Positions 8,845 through 14,494 of a stretch of DNA of 14,509 nucleotides are shown here, in pieces. The stretch is from assembly GCA_035456465.1 (NCBI GenBank), contig DATIDD010000041.1:1-14509 (forward strand), written 5' to 3'. Under the pieces are notes generated by a model. It was not told the DNA's origin and ran no database searches. It saw only the letters and a program-made list of their open reading frames with translations. How positions within the stretch are numbered: position 1 is the first letter of the stretch; each line of letters starts with the position of its first letter. Position numbers and translations under genes: made by a program. Source of the DNA: DATHTC01 sp035456465 (GTDB lineage: Bacteria > Actinomycetota > Thermoleophilia > Gaiellales > Gaiellaceae).

Positions 8845-8870
8845 GCAGGGAGCTCGATCGAGCTTCCTGT
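8845..8870 (+). repeat. 26-base inverted repeat in the leader of the ABM-like gene
   Basis: The core AGCTCGATCGAGCT (8851-8864) is a perfect 14-base palindrome. The arms extend outward to 8845 and 8870 with only G-T mismatches, which can pair in RNA. It lies between the predicted transcription start and the ribosome binding site (GAGGAG, 8885-8890), with 26 bases to the start codon. It could be an operator for a dimeric regulator or an RNA stem in the leader. Confidence 0.55.
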
Positions 8871-8896
8871 CCCGAGTGAAGAGTGAGGAGCACCCA

Positions 8897-9205
8897 ATGT
8901 TCGCGACCATCCGCCGTTACGACGGCGTCGACACGAACCGGACCGACGAGGTCATCCGCAAGGTGGGCGAGACCCTCGTCCCGCAGCTGCGCGAGCTCGA
9001 GGGCTTCGGCGGCTACTACGCGATCGAGGGCGGCGACGGCGTGCTCAGCTCCTTCGGGCTGTTCGAGTCCGAGGCGCAGGCAGACGAGGCAGCGAAGCTC
9101 GCCGCCTCCTGGGTCAAGACCGAGAAGCTCGAGTCGGTCCTCCCCAACCCGCCGCGGATCACGAGCGGCAAGGTGATCGCGCACGAGAAGGCCCTCGTCG
9201 CGTAA
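8897..9205 (+). CDS. ABM-like small protein (putative antibiotic biosynthesis monooxygenase-fold)
   Basis: The product is a 102-aa single-domain protein beginning MFATIRRYDG. ATG 8897 is preceded by GAGGAG (8885-8890) at 6-base spacing, which decides the start. The frame is open further upstream to an ATG at 8765, but that codon overlaps the predicted -10 box. The sequence has an N-terminal strand, a helix (RTDEVIRKVGETLVPQLREL), GFGGYYAIEGGDGVLSSFGLFES, a second helix rich in Ala/Glu, and a final strand ITSGKVIAHE. This is the pattern of the dimeric alpha/beta-barrel (ABM) superfamily. Close relatives are common as uncharacterised proteins in actinobacteria. Enzymatic activity is not implied, since many ABM-fold proteins have no known reaction. 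The gene appears monocistronic, with its own promoter and a terminator hairpin. Confidence 0.75.
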   Translation: MFATIRRYDGVDTNRTDEVIRKVGETLVPQLRELEGFGGYYAIEGGDGVLSSFGLFESEAQADEAAKLAASWVKTEKLESVLPNPPRITSGKVIAHEKALVA

Positions 9206-9211
9206 TCCCAG

Positions 9212-9252
9212 GTGCCGGAAGGACCCCCCGTTTCTCGGGGTTCTTCCGGCAC
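9212..9252 (+). terminator. Strong hairpin terminator after the ABM-like gene
   Basis: The perfect 10-base arms GTGCCGGAAG (9212-9221) and CTTCCGGCAC (9243-9252) enclose an inner CCCCG/CGGGG stem (9226-9230 and 9236-9240) with a TTTCT loop. It starts 6 bases after the stop codon. No T-tract follows, as is common in high-GC actinobacteria. Only 50 bases separate it from the next start codon, so partial read-through is possible. Confidence 0.8.
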
Positions 9253-9302
9253 GAATCGCCGGTCGGGATCGAGCACTGCGAGCGGAAGAGGTGAGGTACC
9301 GA

Positions 9303-9560
9303 ATGACGAGGTTCCTGGGGTGGCGCAAGACGACGTGGGGACTCCTGGTCTGGGGCGCAGCCATGGCGACGTGGCAGGCCGTCGGCGGCCCCGGATTCGT
9401 GCTCGTCGGCCTGCTGTGGCTGGCCGGCGTGGTCACGCTTAGCCTTGTGTGGTTCCTGACGCGGTCGCCGTTCCGTCAGGGCCGTGGGTTTCGCGACGGC
9501 CTGTTCGTCTGGCCCGGCCGCGGTCACTGGCGCGTGCTGAACCTCCACCGGGTCTTCTGA
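9303..9560 (+). CDS. Small hypothetical membrane protein with two predicted helices
   Basis: I do not recognise a named family for this 85-aa protein. Two hydrophobic segments are clear, at about residues 11-28 and 31-53, joined by a short Gly-Gly-Pro-Gly turn. A basic, aromatic tail follows (SPFRQGRGF... LFVWPGRGHWRVLNLHRVF). ATG 9303 is favoured because GAGG (9293-9296) sits 6 bases before it. A GTG at 9291 in the same frame would place the ribosome binding site inside the coding region. The gene lies downstream of the ABM-like gene but beyond its terminator hairpin, so cotranscription is uncertain. A strong hairpin follows its stop. Confidence 0.65.
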   Translation: MTRFLGWRKTTWGLLVWGAAMATWQAVGGPGFVLVGLLWLAGVVTLSLVWFLTRSPFRQGRGFRDGLFVWPGRGHWRVLNLHRVF

Positions 9561-9588
9561 GGCGCCGGGGCCGGCACGCCGGAGGAGA

Positions 9589-9612
9589 GCGCCCGCGGGC
9601 ATCCGCGGGCGC
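9589..9612. terminator. Bidirectional hairpin terminator between the small membrane gene and paaD
   Basis: The perfect 10-base arms GCGCCCGCGG (9589-9598) and CCGCGGGCGC (9603-9612) have a 4-base loop GCAT. It lies between two convergent genes, 28 bases after the membrane-protein stop and 32 bases beyond the paaD stop. It probably ends both transcripts and marks the 3' end of the paa operon. Confidence 0.8.
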
Positions 9613-9644
9613 ACGTCGGCCGTCTGATCGTGGGAGCCGGCTCG

Positions 9645-10130
9645 CTAGATCGTCTTGAACTGCTCGTACGGCTGCCGGCAGGCCGTGCAGTAGCGCAGCG
9701 AGCGGCACGGGGTGGGGCCGAAGATGTTCTCCAGCCGCGTGTCGGTCGAGCCGCAGTAGGGGCAGCGGTGGACGGCGGGCTTCGTCAGCTGCACGAGCGT
9801 CGGGCCGCCGGGCTCGCGCGGGGGCGGCGGCGCGAAGCCCGACTCGCGGAGCTTCTCGCGGCCCTCGGCCGTGATCCGGTCGGTCGACCACGAGTCGTCC
9901 GCGACGACCTCGACCGCCGGCTCGGCGCCCAGGCTGCGGATCGCCTCCTCCATCGCGCCCACCATCACCTCGAGCGCCGGGCAGCCGAGGAACGTCGGCG
10001 TGAACGCCACGTGGACGCGGCCGTCCTCCACCTCGACCTGGCGGACGACGCCGAGATCGACGAGCGAGATCGTCGGAATCTCCGGGTCGGGGATCTCCGC
10101 CAGCGCGTCCCAGACCGCCGCTTCCGTCAC
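9645..10130 (-). CDS. paaD: PaaD, phenylacetyl-CoA epoxidase assembly protein (MIP18/DUF59 family)
   Basis: PaaD is thought to help metal-centre maturation of the phenylacetyl-CoA epoxidase complex. The product is 161 aa from GTG 10130, which overlaps the paaC stop as GTGA. The N-terminal domain has the DUF59/MIP18 signature DPEIPTISLVDLG (15-27) and the conserved Cys in FLGCPALE (C50). The C-terminal part carries a Cys cluster that looks like a zinc ribbon: C123, C126, C142, C148 and C151, followed by the PYEQFK end typical of PaaD. The frame is open upstream across paaC, but that is a shadow. It is the last gene of the operon; no paaE follows before the terminator. Confidence 0.93.
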   Translation of the reverse strand: MTEAAVWDALAEIPDPEIPTISLVDLGVVRQVEVEDGRVHVAFTPTFLGCPALEVMVGAMEEAIRSLGAEPAVEVVADDSWSTDRITAEGREKLRESGFAPPPPREPGGPTLVQLTKPAVHRCPYCGSTDTRLENIFGPTPCRSLRYCTACRQPYEQFKTI

Positions 10131-10765
10131 CACGCGGCACCAGGCACCGACCGGCGCACCTCCGTCATCTCCAGCCACAGCGGCTCCAGCTCGGGATGCC
10201 CGCCGCGCTCGACCGCATCGACGACCGGCCGGCCGACTCGAGCGGCGAGCGCCTCGCGCTGGCCGGGCTCGACGATGCCGAGGGCGTACGGCCACAGCTC
10301 CTCGACCGCCGCCTCGTAGCGCGGCTCGCCGCGCAGGCGCTCGGCCCACATCCGCGCGTGCATGCGGTGGTAGGCCTCCTCGCGGTCGATCTTGGCCGCC
10401 AGCCCGGCGACCTCCGCGTCGTCCGAGGCCTTCAGCGCCTCGATCCGGAGCTCGTCCGCGGCCTCGTAGAGCACGCGCCGCGCGATCGTCCGCGCCCAGT
10501 CCGGGACGAAGCGCAGCTCCACCAGGGGCGCGCAGCGGTACTCGACCGGGTCGCGGTCGAACGCGAGCTCGTCGGCGGTCGTGCCGAGCTCGCGGGCGGC
10601 CAGCTCGTAGAGCGCGCGCGCGTGACCGATCTCGTTCTGCGCGATCGAGGAGAACGCGACGTCCTCCTCGAGCACGGGAGCGATGCCCGTCCACTCGGAG
10701 TCGCGCCAGCCGAGGACCAGCTCGTCGTCGGCGATCGCCAGGAGCCGGTCCGTGCGCTCGCTCAC
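10127..10765 (-). CDS. paaC: PaaC, ferritin-like subunit of phenylacetyl-CoA epoxidase, with an apparently complete di-iron ligand set
   Basis: The product is a 212-aa ferritin-like helical protein that pairs with PaaA in the epoxidase. The start is GTG 10765, overlapping the paaB stop as GTGA. A GTG at 10897 in the same frame would run through paaB and is rejected. The signature LEEDVAFSSIAQNEIGHAR and the C-terminal SVPGAAW match PaaC. Compared with E. coli PaaC (248 aa) it is about 35 residues shorter, mostly in the C-terminal third. The oddity is in the metal positions. Aligning by eye, E. coli has Cys, Leu, Gln and Ala where this protein has E15, E45, H48 and E130, while E101 and H133 are also present. 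The E-ExxH-E-ExxH pattern suggests that a di-iron site could form. Confidence 0.92.
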   Translation of the reverse strand: MSERTDRLLAIADDELVLGWRDSEWTGIAPVLEEDVAFSSIAQNEIGHARALYELAARELGTTADELAFDRDPVEYRCAPLVELRFVPDWARTIARRVLYEAADELRIEALKASDDAEVAGLAAKIDREEAYHRMHARMWAERLRGEPRYEAAVEELWPYALGIVEPGQREALAARVGRPVVDAVERGGHPELEPLWLEMTEVRRSVPGAAW

Positions 10766-11037
10766 GCCGTCCCCGCCCTCTCCCGTGCTTGCTTCAGCTT
10801 CGCCTTGATCGAGTAGCCGTCGACCCGGTGGTAGTTGCGCTCGAGCTCGTCCGGGAAGTCGTCCACCCGCGCGATCGCCTGGCGCGGCACGATCCACAGC
10901 GCGACGGACTCGCCGCGGCGACCGTACTGCTCGCGCGCGTACACGTCCGCGAAGGCCGCGTCCGGGGCGACGACGGAGCCCGCGTGCTGGAACGGCTGAC
11001 CCTTCCGTTCCTGCCTGAAGACCTCCCAGACCGTCAC
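10762..11037 (-). CDS. paaB: PaaB, phenylacetyl-CoA epoxidase subunit
   Basis: PaaB is the small subunit that bridges the PaaA/PaaC assembly. The product is 91 aa (E. coli 95). It begins at GTG 11037, overlapping the paaA stop as GTGA. Recognisable PaaB features are the N-terminal VWEVFRQERKGQPFQHAGSV, then an Ala-rich helix ending AREQYGRRGESVALWIVPRQAI. The remaining C-terminal segment, ending in KQARERAGTA, is basic. The longer open frame running back to 11781 is a shadow of paaA. It overlaps paaC by four bases. Confidence 0.93.
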   Translation of the reverse strand: MTVWEVFRQERKGQPFQHAGSVVAPDAAFADVYAREQYGRRGESVALWIVPRQAIARVDDFPDELERNYHRVDGYSIKAKLKQARERAGTA

Positions 11038-11930
11038 GCGGCCTCGGCGAGCACCACCGAGCGCACCCACGCCGTCTCCTCGCGCGTCGTGCGCCGGAAG
11101 CCGAGCCGCTCCTGCGTCATCGGGCCGTGCCCGGTGACGACGTGCCGGAGCTCGTCCCAGTCGGGCTCGGTGTACTCCCAGACGCCGGTCGCCTCGTCCT
11201 TGCGCAGCTTCGGGTCGGGCACGGTCAGCCCGAGCTCCCAGATCTGCGGCACGTAGCCGTCGAGGAACTGCTGGCGCGCGTCCTCGTTGGCCTGCGACTT
11301 GATCCGCCAGATCACCATCGGGTCCTCGTCGGCCGGGATCGGGTTCCCGTGGAAGTGCATCAGCGGGCCCCACCAGCGGTCCAGCGCCTCCTGCACGAGC
11401 TCGCGCTGCGCGTCGGTGCCGTTCACGAGCGTCAGGATCACGTCGCGGCCGTGGAGGATGTGGAACGACTCCTCCCAGCAGATCTTCTTCATGATCCGCG
11501 CGTACGGCGCGTACGAGCACTTGAGGAGCGCCTTCTGGCTGATGATCGCCGCCGCGTCGACCAGCCAGGCGATGACCCCGACGTCGCCCCAGGTCCTCGT
11601 CGGGTAGTGGAACACGTTGTGGAACTTGCTCTTGCCGGAGATCAGGTCGGCGAGGCAGTGCTCCCGCGTCTTGCCGAGGTCCTCGACGACGCGGTAGATC
11701 AGCTGCGCGTGGCCGACCTCGTCCTGGACCTTCGCGGTGAGGGCCAGCTTGCGCTGAAGCGTGGGCGCGCGGAGGATCCACTCCCGCTCGGGCAGGACGC
11801 CCATGAGCTCGGAGTTGCCGTGCATCTCGATGAACTTGATCAGCTTCGCGCGGTACTCGTCCGGCATCGGGTCGTCGGTCTCGACCTGCCCGCCGGACTG
11901 CACGTACTCGAGGAACTCCTGCTCGCTCAT
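11034..11930 (-). CDS. paaA: PaaA, catalytic di-iron subunit of phenylacetyl-CoA 1,2-epoxidase
   Basis: PaaA is the catalytic subunit that inserts oxygen into the ring of phenylacetyl-CoA. The product is 298 aa from ATG 11930 (E. coli 309). GGAAGG lies 3 bases upstream of the ATG and the sequence begins MSEQEFLEYV. The frame stays open to about 12041 but that extension crosses the regulatory region. Di-iron ligands are placed by motif: E41 (GNSELMG), E71/H74 (DEVGH), D125 (WLVDAA) and E154/H157 (EESFH). These match the E. coli set with a one-residue offset at the first positions. It is first in the operon, 139 bases from the divergent tetR. Its product begins the aerobic CoA-linked phenylacetate pathway. 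The downstream genes paaG, Z, F, H and J are not in the window. Confidence 0.96.
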   Translation of the reverse strand: MSEQEFLEYVQSGGQVETDDPMPDEYRAKLIKFIEMHGNSELMGVLPEREWILRAPTLQRKLALTAKVQDEVGHAQLIYRVVEDLGKTREHCLADLISGKSKFHNVFHYPTRTWGDVGVIAWLVDAAAIISQKALLKCSYAPYARIMKKICWEESFHILHGRDVILTLVNGTDAQRELVQEALDRWWGPLMHFHGNPIPADEDPMVIWRIKSQANEDARQQFLDGYVPQIWELGLTVPDPKLRKDEATGVWEYTEPDWDELRHVVTGHGPMTQERLGFRRTTREETAWVRSVVLAEAA

Positions 11931-11972
11931 TCGCCTTCCAAGTCGTCGCTTGCGATGCCGTTCAGAGGGAGT

Positions 11973-11987
11973 GCGGGCTTTGCCCGC
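11973..11987 (-). promoter_or_regulatory. Small hairpin in the paaA leader
   Basis: GCGGGC and GCCCGC (6 base pairs) enclose a 3-base loop, 43-57 bases upstream of the paaA ATG and probably inside its leader RNA. It is short and sits in GC-rich DNA, so it may mean nothing. It could stabilise the message or mildly attenuate it. Confidence 0.3.
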
Positions 11988-12000
11988 GCCCCCGGGCTTC

Positions 12001-12014
12001 CGAACGATCGTTAG
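12001..12014. promoter_or_regulatory. Candidate PaaR-type operator in the tetR-paaA intergenic region
   Basis: The site CGAACGATCGTTAG has a perfect 10-base palindromic core (AACGATCGTT, 12003-12012) with outer C and G also paired. It lies near the middle of the divergent region, 70 bases from the paaA ATG and 55 bases from the tetR GTG, so one bound dimer could repress both directions. It fits every fixed position of the consensus CNAACGNNCGTTNG that I recall for Thermus thermophilus PaaR, a TetR-family repressor released by phenylacetyl-CoA. No clear -10/-35 pair could be assigned next to it on either strand. Confidence 0.7.
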
Positions 12015-12069
12015 CGTACCCACAGTATGGCGGGGATCCACCGAGAAGAATCACTCCAGGACGCGTAGC

Positions 12070-12645
12070 GTGGCGACTCGGAGGACGGAGCTGACCCGCC
12101 TCGCCGCCCGGCTGTTCGCCGAGCGGGGCTACCACGGCACCTCGATCGGCGACCTCGCGAAGGCCCTCGGCGTCCAGAAGGGCTCGCTGTACGCGCACAT
12201 CGACTCGAAGCAGGACCTGCTCTACGAGGCGATGAGCGAGGGCGCCCGCGCATTCCACGCGGCGCTCGACGCGATCCCCGAGGACCTGCCGGCGACCGAG
12301 CGGATCAGGCTGGCCCTCCGGGGCCACTTGCGTGTCGTGGCCGAGCAGCTCGACGTGGCGACCGTCTTCGTCCGCGAGTGGCGGTACCTCGAGGGCGACC
12401 GCGCGGCCGAGTTCATGGGCGAGCGCCGACGCTACGAGGAGCGCTTCCGCGCGCTCTTCCGGGAAGGCCGCGAGCTCGGGGAGCTTCGAACCGACCTCGA
12501 CGACCAGGCGGCGACCCTGCTCGTCCTGTCCGCGGCCAACTGGGCGTACACGTGGCTGCCGGCCGGCGCGGACACGGACGAGCTCGCGGATCGGTTCTAC
12601 GCGATCCTCCTCGACGGCGTCCGCGGGTACTCGACCCCCGCCTGA
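12070..12645 (+). CDS. TetR/AcrR-family regulator, probable phenylacetate-pathway repressor (PaaR-like)
   Basis: The product is 191 aa from GTG 12070, with a modest AGGA about 8 bases upstream. The N-terminal helix-turn-helix is classic TetR: LTRLAARLFAERGYHGTSIGDLAKALGVQKGSLYAHIDSKQDLLYEA (about residues 8-54). The C-terminal ligand domain is all helical, with a VFVREWRYLEGDRAAEF segment typical of regulators that sense acyl-CoA type ligands (KstR2/PaaR-like branch). It is transcribed away from paaABCD and shares its control region, and a TetR-like palindrome sits between them. Repression of paaABCD and itself, relieved by phenylacetyl-CoA, is an inference from position and site. Longer in-frame starts upstream overlap paaA and are unlikely. 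Confidence 0.9.
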   Translation: MATRRTELTRLAARLFAERGYHGTSIGDLAKALGVQKGSLYAHIDSKQDLLYEAMSEGARAFHAALDAIPEDLPATERIRLALRGHLRVVAEQLDVATVFVREWRYLEGDRAAEFMGERRRYEERFRALFREGRELGELRTDLDDQAATLLVLSAANWAYTWLPAGADTDELADRFYAILLDGVRGYSTPA

Positions 12646-12648
12646 CGG

Positions 12649-12673
12649 GGAGGGGGCCCGTGGGGCCCCCTCC
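12649..12673. terminator. Bidirectional hairpin terminator between tetR and the S8 peptidase gene
   Basis: The perfect 11-base arms GGAGGGGGCCC (12649-12659) and GGGCCCCCTCC (12663-12673) have a 3-base loop GTG. It starts 4 bases after the tetR stop and lies 23 bases from the end of the convergent peptidase gene. There is no T-tract, but the stem is very stable. Confidence 0.85.
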
Positions 12674-12695
12674 GTACGTCCGATGACGGCTGGGT

Positions 12696-14417
12696 CTACT
12701 TGCCCTGGCCGCGCGGAGTCGCGACCGCCGCGAGGGCGTCGACGATCCCGTGGCCGTAGAAGCCGTTGAACTCCGGCGTCCCCTCACAGAGGGCGTCGAA
12801 GCTCGGCGGCCGCAGCTTGTCGGCGTAGCTGTGCAGGGCCGGGGTCGGGCACGGGGTGTCCGTGGCCGTCTCCTGGAGGATCTCCTGCACATGGTGCGGA
12901 TCCATCGTGATCCCGCCACCCCGCTTGTCGCCGTACCTGGAGACGATCAGCGCGGCGACGCCGACGGCGTGCGGCGACGCCATCGAGGTGCCCTGGATCC
13001 ACTGGTAGTACGCGCACGTCCCGTTGCTGCAGTCGCGGACCACGAACGGCGTGTTCGGCGTGCCGTCCGGGTTCAGGTCGCCCGAGTCCTCGGCCACGTT
13101 CTTCGGATAGGCGGCGAGGATCTGGTTCGGGATCCCGGCGAGGTTCCGGACCGCCGGAGGATCTGACGCCTTCCAGAGCGGATCGTCGCGGAAGAAGCCG
13201 CCCGGAGCCGCCACCGTCGTCTGCTCGAGGCCGTAGTTCGAGTAGTCGGCCTTCCGCTTCGACGGCCCGATGGACGAGACGCTCATCACGTTGTTGCCCT
13301 CGGTCGGAAGGACGAGGCAGCTGTTGTCGACGGTACGGGTGTACGCGACCCCCGGCGGGAAGTCCGGGCTGATCGAGTCCGTCGTCGGCTTTCCGAGGTC
13401 GGCGTGCTCGTTCCCCTCGGCCGCGATCAGCGTGACCCCGTGAGCGTGCGCGTAGTCGAGCGCGCGCTGCGTGGCCGCGATGATCGCCCGTTGCTCCGCC
13501 TGCGCGGCCGGCGAGTCGGCCGGGTTCGCCGCGCAGTTCATCCACCACGGGTCGATGAAGTAGCTCATGTTCGCGACGTCGACGCCGATGTCGCCCGCGT
13601 ACGTGAGAGCGTCCACCGACGGCTGCAGGAAGAAGTAGCCCGAGTCCTGACCGGCCCGGACGTTCACGATCGTCACCTGCGGCGCGACCCCGGCCATCCC
13701 CAGGCCGTTGATCGGCGAGGCGATCGTGCTCGCGACGTGCGTCCCGTGCGAGTTCTCGTCGACGTTCGCCGGGTCGGAGCACGACGCGTCGGGCTCGTCG
13801 GCGCAGGGACCGTCGACGAGCGGGACGTCGGTCGTGAAGTTCCTGCTGAGCGCATTCGAGAAGTTCGCGGCGATGTCGGGGTGCGTGCCGTCGACGCCCG
13901 TGTCGAGGATGCCGACCAGGACCTTCTTGTCACCCCGCTCCACCTGGTACGAGCCGGTCGGCGTCGCGTGCATCATCTGCATGTCCCACTGCAGGCCGGC
14001 CAGCGGCTCGGCGTCTCGGTGGGACCCCGTGAGCTTGAGGCCACGCATCGTGCGCACGCCTCGCAGCGCCTTCCGCACCTGCCGCAGCTGCGCGGCGTCG
14101 ATCTTCGGCTTCTTCAACGGCGCGACCCGGCCGACGGGGCGGTTCCTCGTCGCACCGAGGATGGCCGCGTCGTTCGAGACGTCCAGCAGGAACGACCGAC
14201 TCCTCGCGACGACGGTCGCCACGCCGACCTTCGCGTTCTCGCGGACGACGGTGCCGCCGGCCGCGCGGATCGCCGCTCGGGCGGACGCCTTCGAGACCCC
14301 GGTCTCGTAGACGACCACGTATGTGGCCGCCCGAGGCGCGGCGGGCCTCGCAGCCGCGAGTGCGGCGACGGTCAGCGCCGTTATCGCAGCGACCGCGACG
14401 ATGATTGCTCTTCGCAC
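12696..14417 (-). CDS. Secreted subtilisin-like serine peptidase (S8 family)
   Basis: The product is 573 aa. I choose GTG 14417 because AGGAGG ends 5 bases before it. The ATG at 14435 would place that ribosome binding site inside codons 2-4. The protein opens with a typical signal peptide (basic VRR, then a long Ala/Val-rich core and APRAAT). Next comes an inhibitor-I9-like propeptide at about residues 31-105 (YVVVYETGVSKASARAAIRA). The catalytic domain has D172 (GILDTGVDG), H224 (NSHGTHVAS), oxyanion N336 (AAEGNEH) and S478 (GTSMASPHAVG). Scattered Cys residues could form disulfides in the exported enzyme. There is no visible cell-wall anchor or extra C-terminal domain, so it is probably released. 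The natural substrate is unknown, and no partner gene is next to it. Confidence 0.92.
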   Translation of the reverse strand: MRRAIIVAVAAITALTVAALAAARPAAPRAATYVVVYETGVSKASARAAIRAAGGTVVRENAKVGVATVVARSRSFLLDVSNDAAILGATRNRPVGRVAPLKKPKIDAAQLRQVRKALRGVRTMRGLKLTGSHRDAEPLAGLQWDMQMMHATPTGSYQVERGDKKVLVGILDTGVDGTHPDIAANFSNALSRNFTTDVPLVDGPCADEPDASCSDPANVDENSHGTHVASTIASPINGLGMAGVAPQVTIVNVRAGQDSGYFFLQPSVDALTYAGDIGVDVANMSYFIDPWWMNCAANPADSPAAQAEQRAIIAATQRALDYAHAHGVTLIAAEGNEHADLGKPTTDSISPDFPPGVAYTRTVDNSCLVLPTEGNNVMSVSSIGPSKRKADYSNYGLEQTTVAAPGGFFRDDPLWKASDPPAVRNLAGIPNQILAAYPKNVAEDSGDLNPDGTPNTPFVVRDCSNGTCAYYQWIQGTSMASPHAVGVAALIVSRYGDKRGGGITMDPHHVQEILQETATDTPCPTPALHSYADKLRPPSFDALCEGTPEFNGFYGHGIVDALAAVATPRGQGK

Positions 14418-14481
14418 TGAAGCCTCCTTTGTCATCGCGCGCGGGGCTCCCCTCCCCAGGCAGCATTGCCCGCGTCGCGAA

Positions 14482-14494
14482 TGCGATCATCGCA
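14482..14494. promoter_or_regulatory. Palindrome upstream of the S8 peptidase gene
   Basis: TGCGATCATCGCA is a perfect palindrome with one central base, 65-77 bases before the peptidase start. It could be an operator overlapping its promoter, but no clear -10/-35 pair is seen and the window ends 15 bases beyond it. Confidence 0.3.

Noticed and set aside
8765..8896. N-terminal extension of the ABM-like protein from ATG 8765
   Set aside because: The ATG overlaps the predicted -10 box and has no ribosome binding site. The extension is Arg/Ser-rich, and the fold begins exactly at ATG 8897, which has GAGGAG upstream.
3827..9438. CRISPR arrays, tandem repeats, insertion sequences or toxin-antitoxin pairs in the central region
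   Set aside because: I looked for regularly spaced repeats, terminal inverted repeats and transposase motifs and saw none. The low-complexity frames there come from codon bias.
11998..12039. Promoter hexamers for tetR and paaA on either side of the operator
   Set aside because: Candidates such as TACGCT (minus strand) and CAGTAT (plus strand) were considered, but none has a partner -35 box at good spacing. They are not listed as features.
11931..12041. A 37-residue extension at the N-terminus of PaaA
   Set aside because: It would run through the operator palindrome and the leader hairpin. The ATG at 11930 gives the normal family length and has GGAAGG in front of it.
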